DNA of 40,990 nucleotides from CBFHWY01 sp965659675 (lineage in GTDB: Bacteria; Bacteroidota; Bacteroidia; Flavobacteriales_G; Salibacteraceae). A model generated the notes under the pieces. That model did not search any database. It saw nothing but the letters and a program-made list of their open reading frames with translations, and was not told the DNA's origin. The stretch spans positions 1 to 40,990 of the forward strand of contig CBFHWY010000015.1 of NCBI GenBank assembly GCA_965659675.1. Reading direction: 5' to 3'. The position numbers and the translations under genes are program-made. Within the stretch, counting starts at the first letter, position 1. Every line of letters starts with the position of its first letter. Shown here piece by piece: positions 1 through 8,993 of this stretch.

Positions 1-543
1 CTATTGAGAATGCCTGAAGTGCTGAAAGCACAAAGCATAGAACCAGACGAAGAAGAAGTTGCTGCGATCAATCAGGTGATCGATGATGCCGTGAATAGAA
101 TAAACGATTTCAGGCGTTCAGAAGGACAAAAGCTTGAAGATGATCTTAATGAAAGGCTCAACAATATCGAAAAGGGTATAAAGGAGGTCGAAGCGCTTAA
201 GGACGAAAGAATTCAAAAACGCAAAGAGAACCTTCTTCAGAAACTGAATGAGATCAATGTGGAGACCGATGAGAATAGGCTTGAACAAGAGCTCATTTAC
301 TACATCGAAAAATTAGACATCAACGAGGAGCTAGTTCGACTAAAGAGCCATTGTGCATACTTTAGAGAAACCATGGCGCAAGATCGACCTCAAGGACGTA
401 AATTAGGCTTTATAGGTCAGGAGTTAGGACGCGAGATCAATACTCTGGGAGCCAAGGCATATCATGCTGGAATCCAAAAGATCGTAGTGGGCATGAAGGA
501 CGAACTCGAGAAGATCAAAGAACAAAGCCTTAATATTCTCTAG
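1..543 (+). CDS. yicC: YicC/YloC-family endoribonuclease, C-terminal part (5' end outside window)
   Basis: The frame is open from the first base, so the N-terminus lies upstream of the window; about 180 C-terminal residues are visible. The family has about 290 residues and is linked to RNA turnover and stationary-phase survival. The visible part carries the charged, helical DUF1732 C-terminal domain, including GREINTLGAKA, which matches the conserved E-x-N-T-L-x-S/A-K signature, and it ends in a Lys/Glu-rich helix. gmk follows after one base, and the order yicC-gmk-nadD is common in Bacteroidota, which supports the call. The internal ATG at base 10 is not the real start. The family assignment is firm; the cellular substrate is not known from sequence. 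Confidence 0.9.
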   Translation, partial: LLRMPEVLKAQSIEPDEEEVAAINQVIDDAVNRINDFRRSEGQKLEDDLNERLNNIEKGIKEVEALKDERIQKRKENLLQKLNEINVETDENRLEQELIYYIEKLDINEELVRLKSHCAYFRETMAQDRPQGRKLGFIGQELGREINTLGAKAYHAGIQKIVVGMKDELEKIKEQSLNIL

Positions 544-544
544 T

Positions 545-1120
545 TTGGAAAAGGTTCAGCAAAAGGCGATCATCGTTTCAGCTCCTAGTGGTTCTGGAAA
601 AACCACGCTGGTGAAAGCTGTAATGAATGCCATCCCAGAGCTGGAATTCTCCATTTCAGCTACAACTCGAGCCCCAAGAGGAAAAGAAAAAGACGGAGTA
701 GATTATCACTTTCTTAGCAGTGAAGACTTCAAGAATCTTATTAAGAATGACGGACTCGTTGAATGGGAGGAGGTCTATACCGATCAGTTCTATGGAACCA
801 TGCGATCTGAGCTGGAGCGGATCTGGAAACAAGGTAAAACAGTCGTTTTTGATGTTGATGTAGTAGGCGGGGTAAACCTGAAAAGGATCTTTGGACCCCA
901 GGCATTATCAATCTTCATTCAGGCACCCTCAGTGGAGGAACTTGAACGTCGTTTGAGAAATCGACAGACCGATTCGGATGAGGCAATCGTAAAGAGGCTT
1001 GCAAAAGCGACGCAGGAGTTGGGATACCGCGATCAATTTGACGTTTGTATCGTAAATGATGAGCTAGAAACAGCATCAGCAGAAATGTTGGCCCACTGCA
1101 AAAACTTTGTGAACAAATGA
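545..1120 (+). CDS. gmk: Guanylate kinase
   Basis: This cytoplasmic enzyme phosphorylates GMP to GDP using ATP. The 191-residue protein has the family's usual length. The P-loop APSGSGKTT is at residues 13-21 and is followed by the GMP-binding region (SATTRAPRGKEKDGVDYHF) and a LID-like segment (RRLRNRQTDSDEAIVKRL). The start is TTG at 545, one base after the yicC stop; no ATG or GTG lies in frame before the P-loop, so TTG is the best choice. The last four bases overlap the nadD start (ATGA), which indicates translational coupling. Confidence 0.96.
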   Translation: MEKVQQKAIIVSAPSGSGKTTLVKAVMNAIPELEFSISATTRAPRGKEKDGVDYHFLSSEDFKNLIKNDGLVEWEEVYTDQFYGTMRSELERIWKQGKTVVFDVDVVGGVNLKRIFGPQALSIFIQAPSVEELERRLRNRQTDSDEAIVKRLAKATQELGYRDQFDVCIVNDELETASAEMLAHCKNFVNK

Positions 1121-1713
1121 AGATCGGGCTCTTCTTCGGTTCATTCAATCCCATTCATGTCGGGCATCTGATCATGGCGGATCATTTTGCACAACATGCA
1201 GACCTGGATCAGCTCTGGCTGGTTGTCAGTCCGCGGAATCCGCTAAAGAAGAAATCTTCTCTCTTAGCTGATCATCATCGCCTGGCCATGGTGAGAGTAG
1301 CAGTTGAAGATAACCCCAGACTCAAAGCTTCCAATATTGAGTTTGATCTGCCCACCCCATCCTACACCGCACATACTTTAGCGCATCTGAAGGATCGATA
1401 TGAGGAACATGAGTTTGCGCTCATCATGGGTGCGGATAACCTGCGGAGCTTTCATAAATGGAAAAATCACGAAGCCATCATAGCCTCCCACAAACTCTAC
1501 GTTTACCCCAGGATGCTCACAGAAGGGGAGGAAAAAGATATGCGGATCAACCAATGGATGGATCATCCGAATGTGAATCAAATAAACGCCCCTGTAATCC
1601 AGATCTCAGCTACTAGTATTCGAAACGCGATCAAGGAAGGCAAAGATGTTCGATATCTCTTAAGCGAGCCAGTATACCAGTACTGCAAAGAGATGCACTT
1701 CTACGAAAAATAA
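1117..1713 (+). CDS. nadD: Nicotinate-nucleotide adenylyltransferase
   Basis: The enzyme transfers AMP from ATP to nicotinate mononucleotide, making deamido-NAD in NAD biosynthesis. The 198-residue protein opens with the nucleotidyltransferase signature GSFNPIHVGH (residues 8-17). Near the C-terminus it has ISATSIR, the ISxTxxR motif that binds ATP phosphates. The ATG overlaps the gmk stop by 4 bp. Length and motifs are typical, and pairing with gmk is common in Bacteroidota. Confidence 0.95.
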   Translation: MKIGLFFGSFNPIHVGHLIMADHFAQHADLDQLWLVVSPRNPLKKKSSLLADHHRLAMVRVAVEDNPRLKASNIEFDLPTPSYTAHTLAHLKDRYEEHEFALIMGADNLRSFHKWKNHEAIIASHKLYVYPRMLTEGEEKDMRINQWMDHPNVNQINAPVIQISATSIRNAIKEGKDVRYLLSEPVYQYCKEMHFYEK

Positions 1714-1761
1714 GTGGAGGGCTTATCGCCCAACAATTCTCAAAGTCCTGCGTCTATATAG

Positions 1762-2355
1762 GTGTCAGTTTTGAAAATATTCCCATTAAATATTGCCCTT
1801 TTGCCAGGTGAGAAATTGCCGCTGCACATCTTTGAGCCCAGATACAAGAAGCTTATTGAAGACTGCAAAGAAAAAGGTGAAATCTTTGGAATATGCCTGT
1901 CATATGGTGCCAGGGTAAGCCGATATGGTACTGAGGTCACTTTAGACAAGGTCACCCAAACCTTCTTTGATGGTTCCAGCGACGTTGTAGTGAGAGGTAT
2001 CCGGTCCTTTGTCATTAAAGACTACAAAGCCGATCCGAACAAAATTGACTGTGACGAAGCATCAACACAGCTGATCGATCTATTCAAACTCGATAAACCC
2101 AGCTCAAAATTACTCGAGCTCTATGAAAACTTCATCGCAGAGTTTGATCGAAAGTCATTCAGAACCTCCAGGCTCATGCATGCAAATCTTTTGCAGATCG
2201 CCAGAGAGATCGGCTTGGGCTTCAAGCAAAAAGATCAATTCATCCGTGAGCCAGATCAATTCAAAAAGGAAGAGTTGCTCATCAGACACATTAGATATCT
2301 CTTATTTATCAAAGCGCAGGAAGAAAGTAGGGAGTTTAATCTCTTGATGAATTAG
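1762..2355 (+). CDS. LON substrate-binding (N-terminal) domain protein
   Basis: The 197-residue protein begins with the LON N-terminal domain signature FPLNIALLPGEKLPLHIFEPR and holds only that domain; there is no AAA+ ATPase or Ser/Lys protease part. Stand-alone LON-domain proteins are widespread and mostly uncharacterised. A role in protein quality control or substrate recognition is inference. The start is uncertain: GTG at 1762 is used here, and TTG at 1771 would remove three residues. It follows nadD by 48 nt and probably belongs to the same unit. Its last 20 bases overlap the end of the convergent gene on the other strand. Confidence 0.85.
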   Translation: MSVLKIFPLNIALLPGEKLPLHIFEPRYKKLIEDCKEKGEIFGICLSYGARVSRYGTEVTLDKVTQTFFDGSSDVVVRGIRSFVIKDYKADPNKIDCDEASTQLIDLFKLDKPSSKLLELYENFIAEFDRKSFRTSRLMHANLLQIAREIGLGFKQKDQFIREPDQFKKEELLIRHIRYLLFIKAQEESREFNLLMN

Positions 2356-2962
2356 AGATCTTTCTCTGCCAGAAAATGATAATGGGAGTCAGAAGGACAG
2401 TTGGCCATAACCACTGAACAAGGCCAGGAAGAAAAGTCAAAGTAACTACGGAAAAGGCACTGATGCTGGCGATAAAGCCCCCGATCATTCCCGAAATATG
2501 ACGTTTTAACCAAATAGTTCTTGATCGTTGTTTTTTACAATCTCGAAGGAATTGTAGAGAAAAAGCCAAGCCCAAACCACCAAAAATAGAACTGAGAATT
2601 AATATGCTTCCACCTTGAAGTGTCCCGAAAATGAGCATTCCCACATGGAAAAACAAAAAGAAATAGTAAATCCATCGGAACGATCTTGCAAGCTTTGGTT
2701 TTCTCATAAAACTCAGAGAAAGTCGACCGTTAAGAGCTAGAAAAAAGGAAAAGAAGCCAATAAAAAACAAGAATGTTCTTTGATTGATCAATGAAAGTAT
2801 GCAAGCGCTTACAAATACCCCTGCCATGGAGAAGAAGAACACATTGCCGAATGTGAGATGTAGGCCTTTCCCTTTTTGTGAGAAAAGCGCTAAAAAGCCA
2901 CTTAACAAGCTTACCGCGCCACAGGCGACATGGCTCCACGTTATGATCGCACTTAAATCCAT
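2336..2962 (-). CDS. Multi-pass membrane protein, DUF2306-like
   Basis: The 208-residue protein has about six or seven hydrophobic segments. The opening pattern (H11, then G-rich AVSLLSGFLALFSQKGKGLH) resembles DUF2306 membrane proteins, which have conserved histidines in the first helices and no established function. The ATG at 2962 sits 10 nt after a near-perfect promoter (TTG-N18-TAAATTTG). It is transcribed divergently from the trans-sulfuration enzyme and converges on the LON-domain gene with a 20-bp overlap. I assign only the family, with moderate confidence. Confidence 0.7.
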   Translation of the reverse strand: MDLSAIITWSHVACGAVSLLSGFLALFSQKGKGLHLTFGNVFFFSMAGVFVSACILSLINQRTFLFFIGFFSFFLALNGRLSLSFMRKPKLARSFRWIYYFFLFFHVGMLIFGTLQGGSILILSSIFGGLGLAFSLQFLRDCKKQRSRTIWLKRHISGMIGGFIASISAFSVVTLTFLPGLVQWLWPTVLLTPIIIFWQRKISNSSRD

Positions 2963-2972
2963 TTGCTTTGAG

Positions 2973-3001
2973 CAAATTTATATAGACCAATGGAATACCA
3001 A
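2973..3001 (-). promoter_or_regulatory. Bacteroidota-type promoter for the DUF2306-like gene
   Basis: On the minus strand the sequence reads TTG, 18 bases, then TAAATTTG, an exact match to the Bacteroidota consensus TTG-N17-23-TAnnTTTG. The -7 box ends 10 nt before the ATG at 2962, so the leader would be very short. Confidence 0.75.
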
Positions 3002-3024
3002 TTCTGCTTTCCTCAACTAATTGC

Positions 3025-3032
3025 TAATTTCG
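3025..3032 (+). promoter_or_regulatory. -7 box upstream of the PLP enzyme gene
   Basis: TAATTTCG matches TAnnTTTG at five of six fixed positions and ends 6 nt before the ATG at 3039. No TTG is seen at the -33 distance. The box supports ATG 3039 over the in-frame TTG at 3021, which would place the box inside the gene. Confidence 0.5.
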
Positions 3033-3038
3033 CGCACT

Positions 3039-4193
3039 ATGGCAAAAATGAAATTTGGAACAAAAGCAATTCACGGGGGTGTTCATCCAGACCCAGCAAC
3101 TGGAGCGATCATGACCCCAATTTATCAAACATCCACTTATGTTCAGGAGGAACCTGGTAAGCACAAGGGCTATGAATACTCCAGGACTCAGAACCCGACA
3201 AGACAGGCTCTGGAAGATAACCTTGCGGCAATAGAAAACGGAAAATACGGCCTCTGTTTTGGAAGTGGCTTAGCGGCAATTGATGCGGTGATCAAAACCC
3301 TAAAACCGGGAGATGAGGTGGTATCTACCAATGACCTTTACGGAGGTACTTACAGGATATTCACGAAGATCTTTGAGCCAATGGGGATCAGGTTCAAGTT
3401 CGTTGACATGGGTTCAGTGCACAATGTGGAAGCAGCCCTGAGTGATAAAACCAAGATCATCTGGACAGAAACCCCGACGAATCCCATGCTGAATATTGTA
3501 GACATCAAAGCAATGTCTGGCCTGGCAAAATCAAAAGGAATTCTGTTAGCTGTAGATAACACCTTTGCCACTCCGTACCTTCAGAACCCCCTCGATCTTG
3601 GAGCTGATCGGGTTATGCACAGTGTCACCAAATATTTGGGTGGTCACAGTGATGTAGTGATGGGAGCACTGGTGACAAGCAATGACGAGTTGGCTGAAAA
3701 GCTCTATTTCATTCAAAATAGCAGCGGAGCTGTTTGTGGACCAATGGACAGTTTTCTCGTCTTGCGAGGAATCAAAACACTTCATGTAAGAATGCAAAGA
3801 CATTCTGAAAATGGTCGAGCAGTAGCAGAATTTCTGAATGAGCACCCAGAGGTTGGCAAAGTATATTGGCCTGGATTGAAAGATCATCCGAATCACGAAA
3901 TAGCAGCAGTTCAAATGCGCGACTTTGGCGGCATGTTGTCTTTTACGGTAAAAGACAATGATTTCGAAAAGACCATTCGCACCGTTTCAAGCCTAAAGGT
4001 CTTCAGTCTTGCAGAGTCTTTAGGTGGCGTTGAATCACTCGCTGGACACCCGGCATCAATGACACATGCGGCTATCCCAAAAGAAGAAAGAGAAAAGACA
4101 GGAGTGTTGGATTCACTGATCAGGTTGTCTGTTGGAATCGAAGATGCCGAAGACCTCATTGCAGACCTCGATCAGGCACTAAGGAGATCATAG
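3039..4193 (+). CDS. Cystathionine gamma-synthase/lyase-family PLP enzyme
   Basis: The 384-residue protein belongs to the Cys/Met-metabolism PLP-dependent family. It has YEYSRTQNPTR (residues 45-55, phosphate and substrate contacts), the PLP-ring Asp in AVDNTFATP (D173), and the Schiff-base lysine K198 in SVTKYLGGHSD. It ends with SLGGVESLAGHPASMTHA, typical of gamma-synthases and lyases. It interconverts cystathionine, cysteine and homocysteine in trans-sulfuration; sequence alone does not separate synthase (metB) from lyase (mccB), so no symbol is given. The TTG at 3021 would add six residues but overlaps the promoter. The trkA-type gene starts one base after the stop. Confidence 0.92.
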   Translation: MAKMKFGTKAIHGGVHPDPATGAIMTPIYQTSTYVQEEPGKHKGYEYSRTQNPTRQALEDNLAAIENGKYGLCFGSGLAAIDAVIKTLKPGDEVVSTNDLYGGTYRIFTKIFEPMGIRFKFVDMGSVHNVEAALSDKTKIIWTETPTNPMLNIVDIKAMSGLAKSKGILLAVDNTFATPYLQNPLDLGADRVMHSVTKYLGGHSDVVMGALVTSNDELAEKLYFIQNSSGAVCGPMDSFLVLRGIKTLHVRMQRHSENGRAVAEFLNEHPEVGKVYWPGLKDHPNHEIAAVQMRDFGGMLSFTVKDNDFEKTIRTVSSLKVFSLAESLGGVESLAGHPASMTHAAIPKEEREKTGVLDSLIRLSVGIEDAEDLIADLDQALRRS

Positions 4194-4194
4194 A

Positions 4195-4887
4195 ATGAGC
4201 GTACAGAAATATGCAGTAATTGGCCTTGGTCAATTTGGAACGGAGATCGCAAGAGAGCTTGCGGAAAGGGGTGCGCAAGTGCTTGCCATTGATAACAACG
4301 AAGAACATATCGACCGTATCAAGGAAGATGTGGCCTATGCCGTTACGCTTGACTCCACAGATAAAAAAGTGCTTGCCAGACAGGGATTGGATGACATGGA
4401 TGCTGTGGTGGTAGCAATTGGGGCTGACTTTGAAGCACTCCTGCTCACAACGGTCTACCTCATGGAGAATAATGTCAAAAGGATCATAGCCAGAGCAAAT
4501 GGTGAGCAACAAAGAAAGATCCTGCAAAAAATGGGCATCACAGAGATCCTTTCACCAGAAAAAGAGGTTGCAACAAGCCTTGCAGAAAGTTTGCTTAACC
4601 CTTCTGTGCTTTCATCATTGCAGCTACCTGACAACTATGAGATCGTTGAGATCAAAAGTCCGAAAGGGATAGTTGGCCGAAGAATAGCTGATATGGACCT
4701 TAGGAATAAATACAAGATCAATCTGATCACGGTTAAACGCGAGTTTCTTGAAAAGAAAAATGGAGAAGAATGTTGCGAGCTACATGTGCTAGGTGTACCT
4801 CCTGGAGAAACGAGCATTGAAGCCTCCGACACGCTTGTGCTTTTCGGACAGATCAAGGATATTGAACGATTCTGCGAGATCAACTGA
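4195..4887 (+). CDS. TrkA/KtrA-type potassium uptake regulatory protein (RCK domain)
   Basis: The 230-residue cytoplasmic protein starts with a Rossmann RCK_N domain: VIGLGQFG (GxGxxG) at residues 8-15, an acidic residue after strand 2 (LAIDNNE) and VVVAIGADFEALLL. A TrkA_C domain occupies roughly residues 140-225. KtrA-like proteins bind nucleotides (ATP/ADP or NAD(H)) and c-di-AMP and gate KtrB/TrkH channels. No channel gene lies in this window, so the partner is elsewhere. It begins one base after the PLP enzyme and its stop overlaps the next start (TGATG), which points to one transcript. Confidence 0.9.
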   Translation: MSVQKYAVIGLGQFGTEIARELAERGAQVLAIDNNEEHIDRIKEDVAYAVTLDSTDKKVLARQGLDDMDAVVVAIGADFEALLLTTVYLMENNVKRIIARANGEQQRKILQKMGITEILSPEKEVATSLAESLLNPSVLSSLQLPDNYEIVEIKSPKGIVGRRIADMDLRNKYKINLITVKREFLEKKNGEECCELHVLGVPPGETSIEASDTLVLFGQIKDIERFCEIN

Positions 4888-5594
4888 TGAAGTACTATTA
4901 CATTTCCGGTACAAGTAGGGGAATCGGTAAAGCACTCTGTGAGGAGTTACTCAAAAAGGAGGATAGCTTCATTTTCGGATTAGGCAGGAACCGAAGCATT
5001 GAGCACAGGCGGTATGAACACATCACCATCGACCTGAGTCATACCGAGGAGCTCGAGCACTTTCACTTTAGCACACCTGAGGATGCTTCTGAAGTTATTT
5101 TAGTGAATAATGCAGGCAGCCTTGGAGACATCAAGCACATTGGTGATATTGACCCGAAGACGATCGATCAAAGTATCAAATTGAATTTGATCGCCCCAGC
5201 CATGCTCATGAATGCTTTTATTCGCGACCACAAAGACACGCAGCTTAAGATCCTAAATATCAGCTCAGGCGCAGCCAGCCGGAGCATCGAAAGCTGGTCG
5301 TCTTATTGTGCCTCCAAAGCCGGACTTGAGATGTTTGCTCAGGTAGCGGATCTCGACCTACAAACAGAAAGCCGAAATGATATTAAGATCTGGTCTATCG
5401 CACCTGGCGTGATCGAAACTCAGATGCAGGAGATCATTCGCTCGAGCGATGAAAAAGACTTTAGCGGGGTTGATCACTTTAGGCAACTGAAGGAAGAAAT
5501 GCGACTAAAGTCACCAAACAAAACGGCCCAGGAACTCGTAAAGATAATAGAGGGCAACATAGCCGTTGAAGGGGTAATAGGGAGGTTAGATTGA
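4887..5594 (+). CDS. Short-chain dehydrogenase/reductase
   Basis: The 235-residue protein is a classical SDR. It has the dinucleotide site SGTSRGIG (residues 7-14, SG in place of the usual TG), NNAG, the catalytic Ser in LNISSGAA and the YCASK catalytic Tyr/Lys pair. The pattern resembles sepiapterin reductase/YueD-type NADPH-dependent carbonyl reductases. The substrate cannot be deduced. The ATG overlaps the upstream stop by one base, so translation is probably coupled. It is the last gene of its unit; the next gene has its own promoter. Confidence 0.88.
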   Translation: MKYYYISGTSRGIGKALCEELLKKEDSFIFGLGRNRSIEHRRYEHITIDLSHTEELEHFHFSTPEDASEVILVNNAGSLGDIKHIGDIDPKTIDQSIKLNLIAPAMLMNAFIRDHKDTQLKILNISSGAASRSIESWSSYCASKAGLEMFAQVADLDLQTESRNDIKIWSIAPGVIETQMQEIIRSSDEKDFSGVDHFRQLKEEMRLKSPNKTAQELVKIIEGNIAVEGVIGRLD

Positions 5595-5659
5595 ACTTTT
5601 CGCGCTTTTTAGCGTCTTACCACTTAGGACATTGTTTTCACGAAATAGTTTTAGTATCT

Positions 5660-5667
5660 TATTTTCG
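5660..5667 (+). promoter_or_regulatory. -7 box upstream of the M43 protease gene
   Basis: TATTTTCG matches TAnnTTTG at five of six fixed positions. It lies 23 nt before the ATG at 5691, leaving a conventional short leader. It makes the upstream in-frame GTG at 5667 an unlikely start, because that codon overlaps the box. Confidence 0.45.
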
Positions 5668-5690
5668 TGCCCCTTGCAAAAAGATTGAGA

Positions 5691-8192
5691 ATGAAAAAAC
5701 TGCTCTACCTAAGTCTTTTAACTGCATTTAGCTTAAGTCTGAATGCACAGGATCCTATTTATTTCGACAAAACACCAGCCTGGTGTGGAACGGATCAATT
5801 CACTGAAGAGTACTTCGAAAAGAATCCCGAGGCGCGTCAGCATTTTGTTGAACAAATGCAAAAGGTTTATGAGCACAGAGATCATAAGAGCGCTGCGCGA
5901 AGCGGAGATACAGATCCTTTTGTGATCCCGGTAGTGGTGCATGTCATTCACGACAATGGAGTAGGAGATATTAGTTTAGAGCAGATTCAGGATGCAATTA
6001 AACTCCTGAATGAGGATTACAGAAGGTTGAATGAGGATGCCGATGAAACAAGACCTGAATTCCAGGATATCGCTGGAGCAGCTCCATTTGAATTCCGTTT
6101 GGCAAAATTAGACCCACAGGGCAATCCAACGGATGGCGTGGTGCGCATCAGTGACCCCAACAATACCTACATGGTGAGAAACAATGTGAAAGGGGTGAAT
6201 TATTGGGATTCGAGAAGGTACTTCAATATGTGGGTAGTGAACTCAATCAGGTCTTCCAGCGGGGGTGGCGGAACTGTGTTAGGCTATGCCCAATTTCCTG
6301 GAGGTGGCTCCTGGAATACTTATGGATTGGTCATGCGTCATGACCAATTTGGCACCATCGGAACTTCAAGATCTGATGGGAGAACACTCACTCATGAAAT
6401 GGGCCATTGCCTGGGCTTGTATCATACCTTCCAAAGCAGCTGTGGTTCAGATTGCTCAAGTTCTGGAGATAGGATCTGCGACACACCCCCGGTAAACAGC
6501 CCAAGCTGGGATTGTAACTTTAATCAGAATACTTGCTCGAATGACGCCGTTGGGATGAAAATTCTTTATAAGAAAAACCCAGATGGGTCTATATATCTAT
6601 ATGATCATGACAATGATACTGTCACCCCTCCCGTTCGTTTCCCAATTGATTCTTTCTATTTAGACTCTAATTACCCCGACCAGATCGAGAATTACATGAG
6701 TTACGATGATTGTCAGAACATGTTTTCAAAAGGTCAGATCGATGTGATGACCTCAGTGATGAGTCAGTTTAACAGGTTGATCAGCTTGTCGAGTGAAAAT
6801 AACCTGATCAATACGGGTGTTGGCATATTATATTCTGCTGATTTTGGCGCGGACAGAAAAGTGATCTGTGCAGGAGAAGAGGTGAATTATCAGGATCTTT
6901 CATTTTATGGACAGAATCTTTGGAGCTGGACCCTTCCAGGAGCTGTACCCGAAACCCCAGGTGTAGCAAACCCAACAGTAGTTTACCCAAACCCCGGCTT
7001 ATATTCAGCAAGGTTGTCGGTCTCCAATGGCTCTGATATCCGCAACAAGAATCGCGATGACTTTATTTTAGTAAGTCCACAAAGAGGGTATTTTAATGAA
7101 GTAAGTGGAGATTTTGAAGAGGGTGAATTTCCAAGTGATTATTGGATCGCTCAAGAAGAAGTTGAGGATGGCGTAACATGGCAATTGAGCCCTCATGCTG
7201 CAAACGGATCTAATGCTATTGAGCTTAATAACTATAATGCGAGTAGCGGAGAAACGGATTATCTCTACACTGCTTCTTATGACCTTTCTCCTTATAGCGC
7301 AGCTGAACTTAAGTTCAATTATGCGTTTGCAGAGAAGAATTTAGGAGATGGCGATCGTCTGATCATATCGTACAGCACTGATTGTGGTGAAAGCTGGGAT
7401 AACTTTTGGAACGTCGGAAGCGGAAACCTATCGACCACCAGTGCGGTGCCAAATACCGAGTTTGTTCCAACAGCAAACGATTGGAGCGCCGAAAGTCGCG
7501 CCATGCTCCCAAGAATGTTGACCGAAGGGATCCAATTCCGCTTCACCTTTATTTCTGGAGGTGGAAACAACCTATATCTAGATGATTTTGATATTGATGT
7601 GACATGGGATTCAAAACCTGCGCTTCAGTCTCCAGAAAGCGGTGTGACCGTAGATCGTTTTGATGTAAACTTAGACTGGAAGTCGCACCCCGATGCTGAT
7701 GAGTATGAATACCAACTATCAGAAGACAACACTTTTGCAAGTATCCTGAAAACAGGAACAACGAGTTCAATGGGAATGGACCCAGATCAGGCCGATACTG
7801 AATTTTTAGCAGAAGGCCTTGAGAGGGGTAAGTTGTATTTCTGGAGAGTACGAGCTATCGATGCTGGTACAGCTGGCGACTGGTCAGATGTATGGTTCTT
7901 CCGAGTTTCTCAAAGCGTTTCTGCTCCTATTTGGGCAGAGAACAAGACAGAACTTCGCATTTATCCGAACCCATCGGAAGGTCAATTCAGCCTGATGGTG
8001 AATGGAAGAGATTCAGATTTGAACTATAGAGTGACCGATATTTCTGGAAAAGTGCTACTCGAAGAATCGGATAGAATGAATGCTGGAGAATTTAGACGTA
8101 TTCTGGATGCCAGCAATTGGGCCAAAGGCGTTTACTTTATCGATCTTCAAACCGATGAGGAGCGATTCAGAGAGAAGCTTATCCTGCGCTAA
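5691..8192 (+). CDS. Secreted M43 (pappalysin-like) zinc metalloprotease with PKD-like, FN3-like and T9SS sorting domains
   Basis: The 833-residue protein has a Sec signal peptide (residues 1-20, MKKLLYLSLLTAFSLSLNAQ). Its catalytic domain carries HEMGHCLGLYH (residues 235-245), the metzincin HExxHxxGxxH zinc site, followed by a cysteine-rich stretch and the Met-turn NYMSYDD (Met336), as in family M43. A PKD-like domain, a MAM/jelly-roll-like region and an FN3-like domain follow. The protein ends in a T9SS type A sorting domain (LRIYPNPSEGQF ... KGVYFIDLQT ... EKLILR). It should therefore cross the outer membrane by T9SS and be released or anchored on the surface. It is monocistronic. The substrate is unknown. 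Confidence 0.93.
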   Translation: MKKLLYLSLLTAFSLSLNAQDPIYFDKTPAWCGTDQFTEEYFEKNPEARQHFVEQMQKVYEHRDHKSAARSGDTDPFVIPVVVHVIHDNGVGDISLEQIQDAIKLLNEDYRRLNEDADETRPEFQDIAGAAPFEFRLAKLDPQGNPTDGVVRISDPNNTYMVRNNVKGVNYWDSRRYFNMWVVNSIRSSSGGGGTVLGYAQFPGGGSWNTYGLVMRHDQFGTIGTSRSDGRTLTHEMGHCLGLYHTFQSSCGSDCSSSGDRICDTPPVNSPSWDCNFNQNTCSNDAVGMKILYKKNPDGSIYLYDHDNDTVTPPVRFPIDSFYLDSNYPDQIENYMSYDDCQNMFSKGQIDVMTSVMSQFNRLISLSSENNLINTGVGILYSADFGADRKVICAGEEVNYQDLSFYGQNLWSWTLPGAVPETPGVANPTVVYPNPGLYSARLSVSNGSDIRNKNRDDFILVSPQRGYFNEVSGDFEEGEFPSDYWIAQEEVEDGVTWQLSPHAANGSNAIELNNYNASSGETDYLYTASYDLSPYSAAELKFNYAFAEKNLGDGDRLIISYSTDCGESWDNFWNVGSGNLSTTSAVPNTEFVPTANDWSAESRAMLPRMLTEGIQFRFTFISGGGNNLYLDDFDIDVTWDSKPALQSPESGVTVDRFDVNLDWKSHPDADEYEYQLSEDNTFASILKTGTTSSMGMDPDQADTEFLAEGLERGKLYFWRVRAIDAGTAGDWSDVWFFRVSQSVSAPIWAENKTELRIYPNPSEGQFSLMVNGRDSDLNYRVTDISGKVLLEESDRMNAGEFRRILDASNWAKGVYFIDLQTDEERFREKLILR

Positions 8193-8203
8193 AGGCATAA
8201 GTT

Positions 8204-8211
8204 TACATTTG
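8204..8211 (+). promoter_or_regulatory. -7 box of tatD
   Basis: TACATTTG is a full match to TAnnTTTG and ends 5 nt before the tatD ATG at 8217, which predicts a leaderless or almost leaderless mRNA. No TTG is seen at the expected upstream distance. Confidence 0.65.
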
Positions 8212-8216
8212 TCCGC

Positions 8217-8993
8217 ATGCAACTCATCGACACGCATGCTCATATCTACCTAAAGGATTTTAAGGAAGAGATCGATGGAGTACTTTCTTCTGCCATATCC
8301 AAAGGAGTTGAAAGGATCTACCTTCCTAACATTGATGCCAGCACAGTAGATGATCTGCATATCCTTTCTGAGCGTTACCCAGAACGCTGTTTTCCGATGA
8401 TGGGTCTGCACCCAGGATCTGTTAAAGAAAACGTTGAAGAGGAGTTGACGCGGGTTCAAGACTTACTGTTCCATTCAGAAAGAAAATATTTGGCCGTAGG
8501 GGAGATCGGCATTGACCTTTATTGGGATAAGAGCTTCATTGATGAGCAGTTGATGGCTTTCAGAAGACAGATAGAATGGGCCAGGGAACTCAGTTTACCC
8601 ATTGTGATCCATGTTCGGGATGCCTTTGATGAGGTATTCGAGGTGCTGGATGAGCTCAATGATGATAAGCTAAGAGGGATATTCCACTGTTTTACCGGAA
8701 ATCCTGAACAAGCCAGGCGAGTGATCGCTTACGGTGGATTTAAAATGGGCATAGGAGGTATAGTGACCTTTAAGAATGCCGGACTGGATAAAACGCTTGA
8801 AGAAATTCCACTTGAACACCTGGTGCTTGAAACAGACTCTCCCTATCTCGCTCCCAGTCCGTATAGGGGAAAACAAAATAAACCAGAATATCTCTTTGAG
8901 ATTGCCCAAAAACTGGCAGATATCAAGGAAAGAAAGATCGAATACATTGCTGAGGTGACCAGCGAGAACGCCTTTACTATTTTTGGAAAGTGA
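8217..8993 (+). CDS. tatD: TatD-family metal-dependent hydrolase (DNase/RNase)
   Basis: The 258-residue TIM-barrel amidohydrolase shows the metal-site series DTHAH (H7, H9), VGEIGIDLYW (Glu), IHVRDAF (His), FHCFTG (His) and LETDSPYLAP (Asp). TatD proteins are 3'-5' exonucleases acting on damaged or single-stranded nucleic acid. The start codon is fixed by the promoter 5 nt upstream. The stop overlaps the asparaginase GTG start by 4 bp (GTGA). The pair tatD-asparaginase next to a tRNA-Ser and ExbB/ExbD is, to my knowledge, common in Flavobacteriia. Confidence 0.93.
   Translation: MQLIDTHAHIYLKDFKEEIDGVLSSAISKGVERIYLPNIDASTVDDLHILSERYPERCFPMMGLHPGSVKENVEEELTRVQDLLFHSERKYLAVGEIGIDLYWDKSFIDEQLMAFRRQIEWARELSLPIVIHVRDAFDEVFEVLDELNDDKLRGIFHCFTGNPEQARRVIAYGGFKMGIGGIVTFKNAGLDKTLEEIPLEHLVLETDSPYLAPSPYRGKQNKPEYLFEIAQKLADIKERKIEYIAEVTSENAFTIFGK

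Noticed and set aside
3021..3038. Upstream TTG start for the PLP enzyme
   Set aside because: It would overlap the likely -7 box at 3025-3032 and adds residues not typical of the family; ATG 3039 fits both promoter and homology.
5603..5614. Short hairpin CGCT-TTTT-AGCG after the SDR gene as a terminator
   Set aside because: The stem is only 4 bp and no T-run follows on the plus strand.
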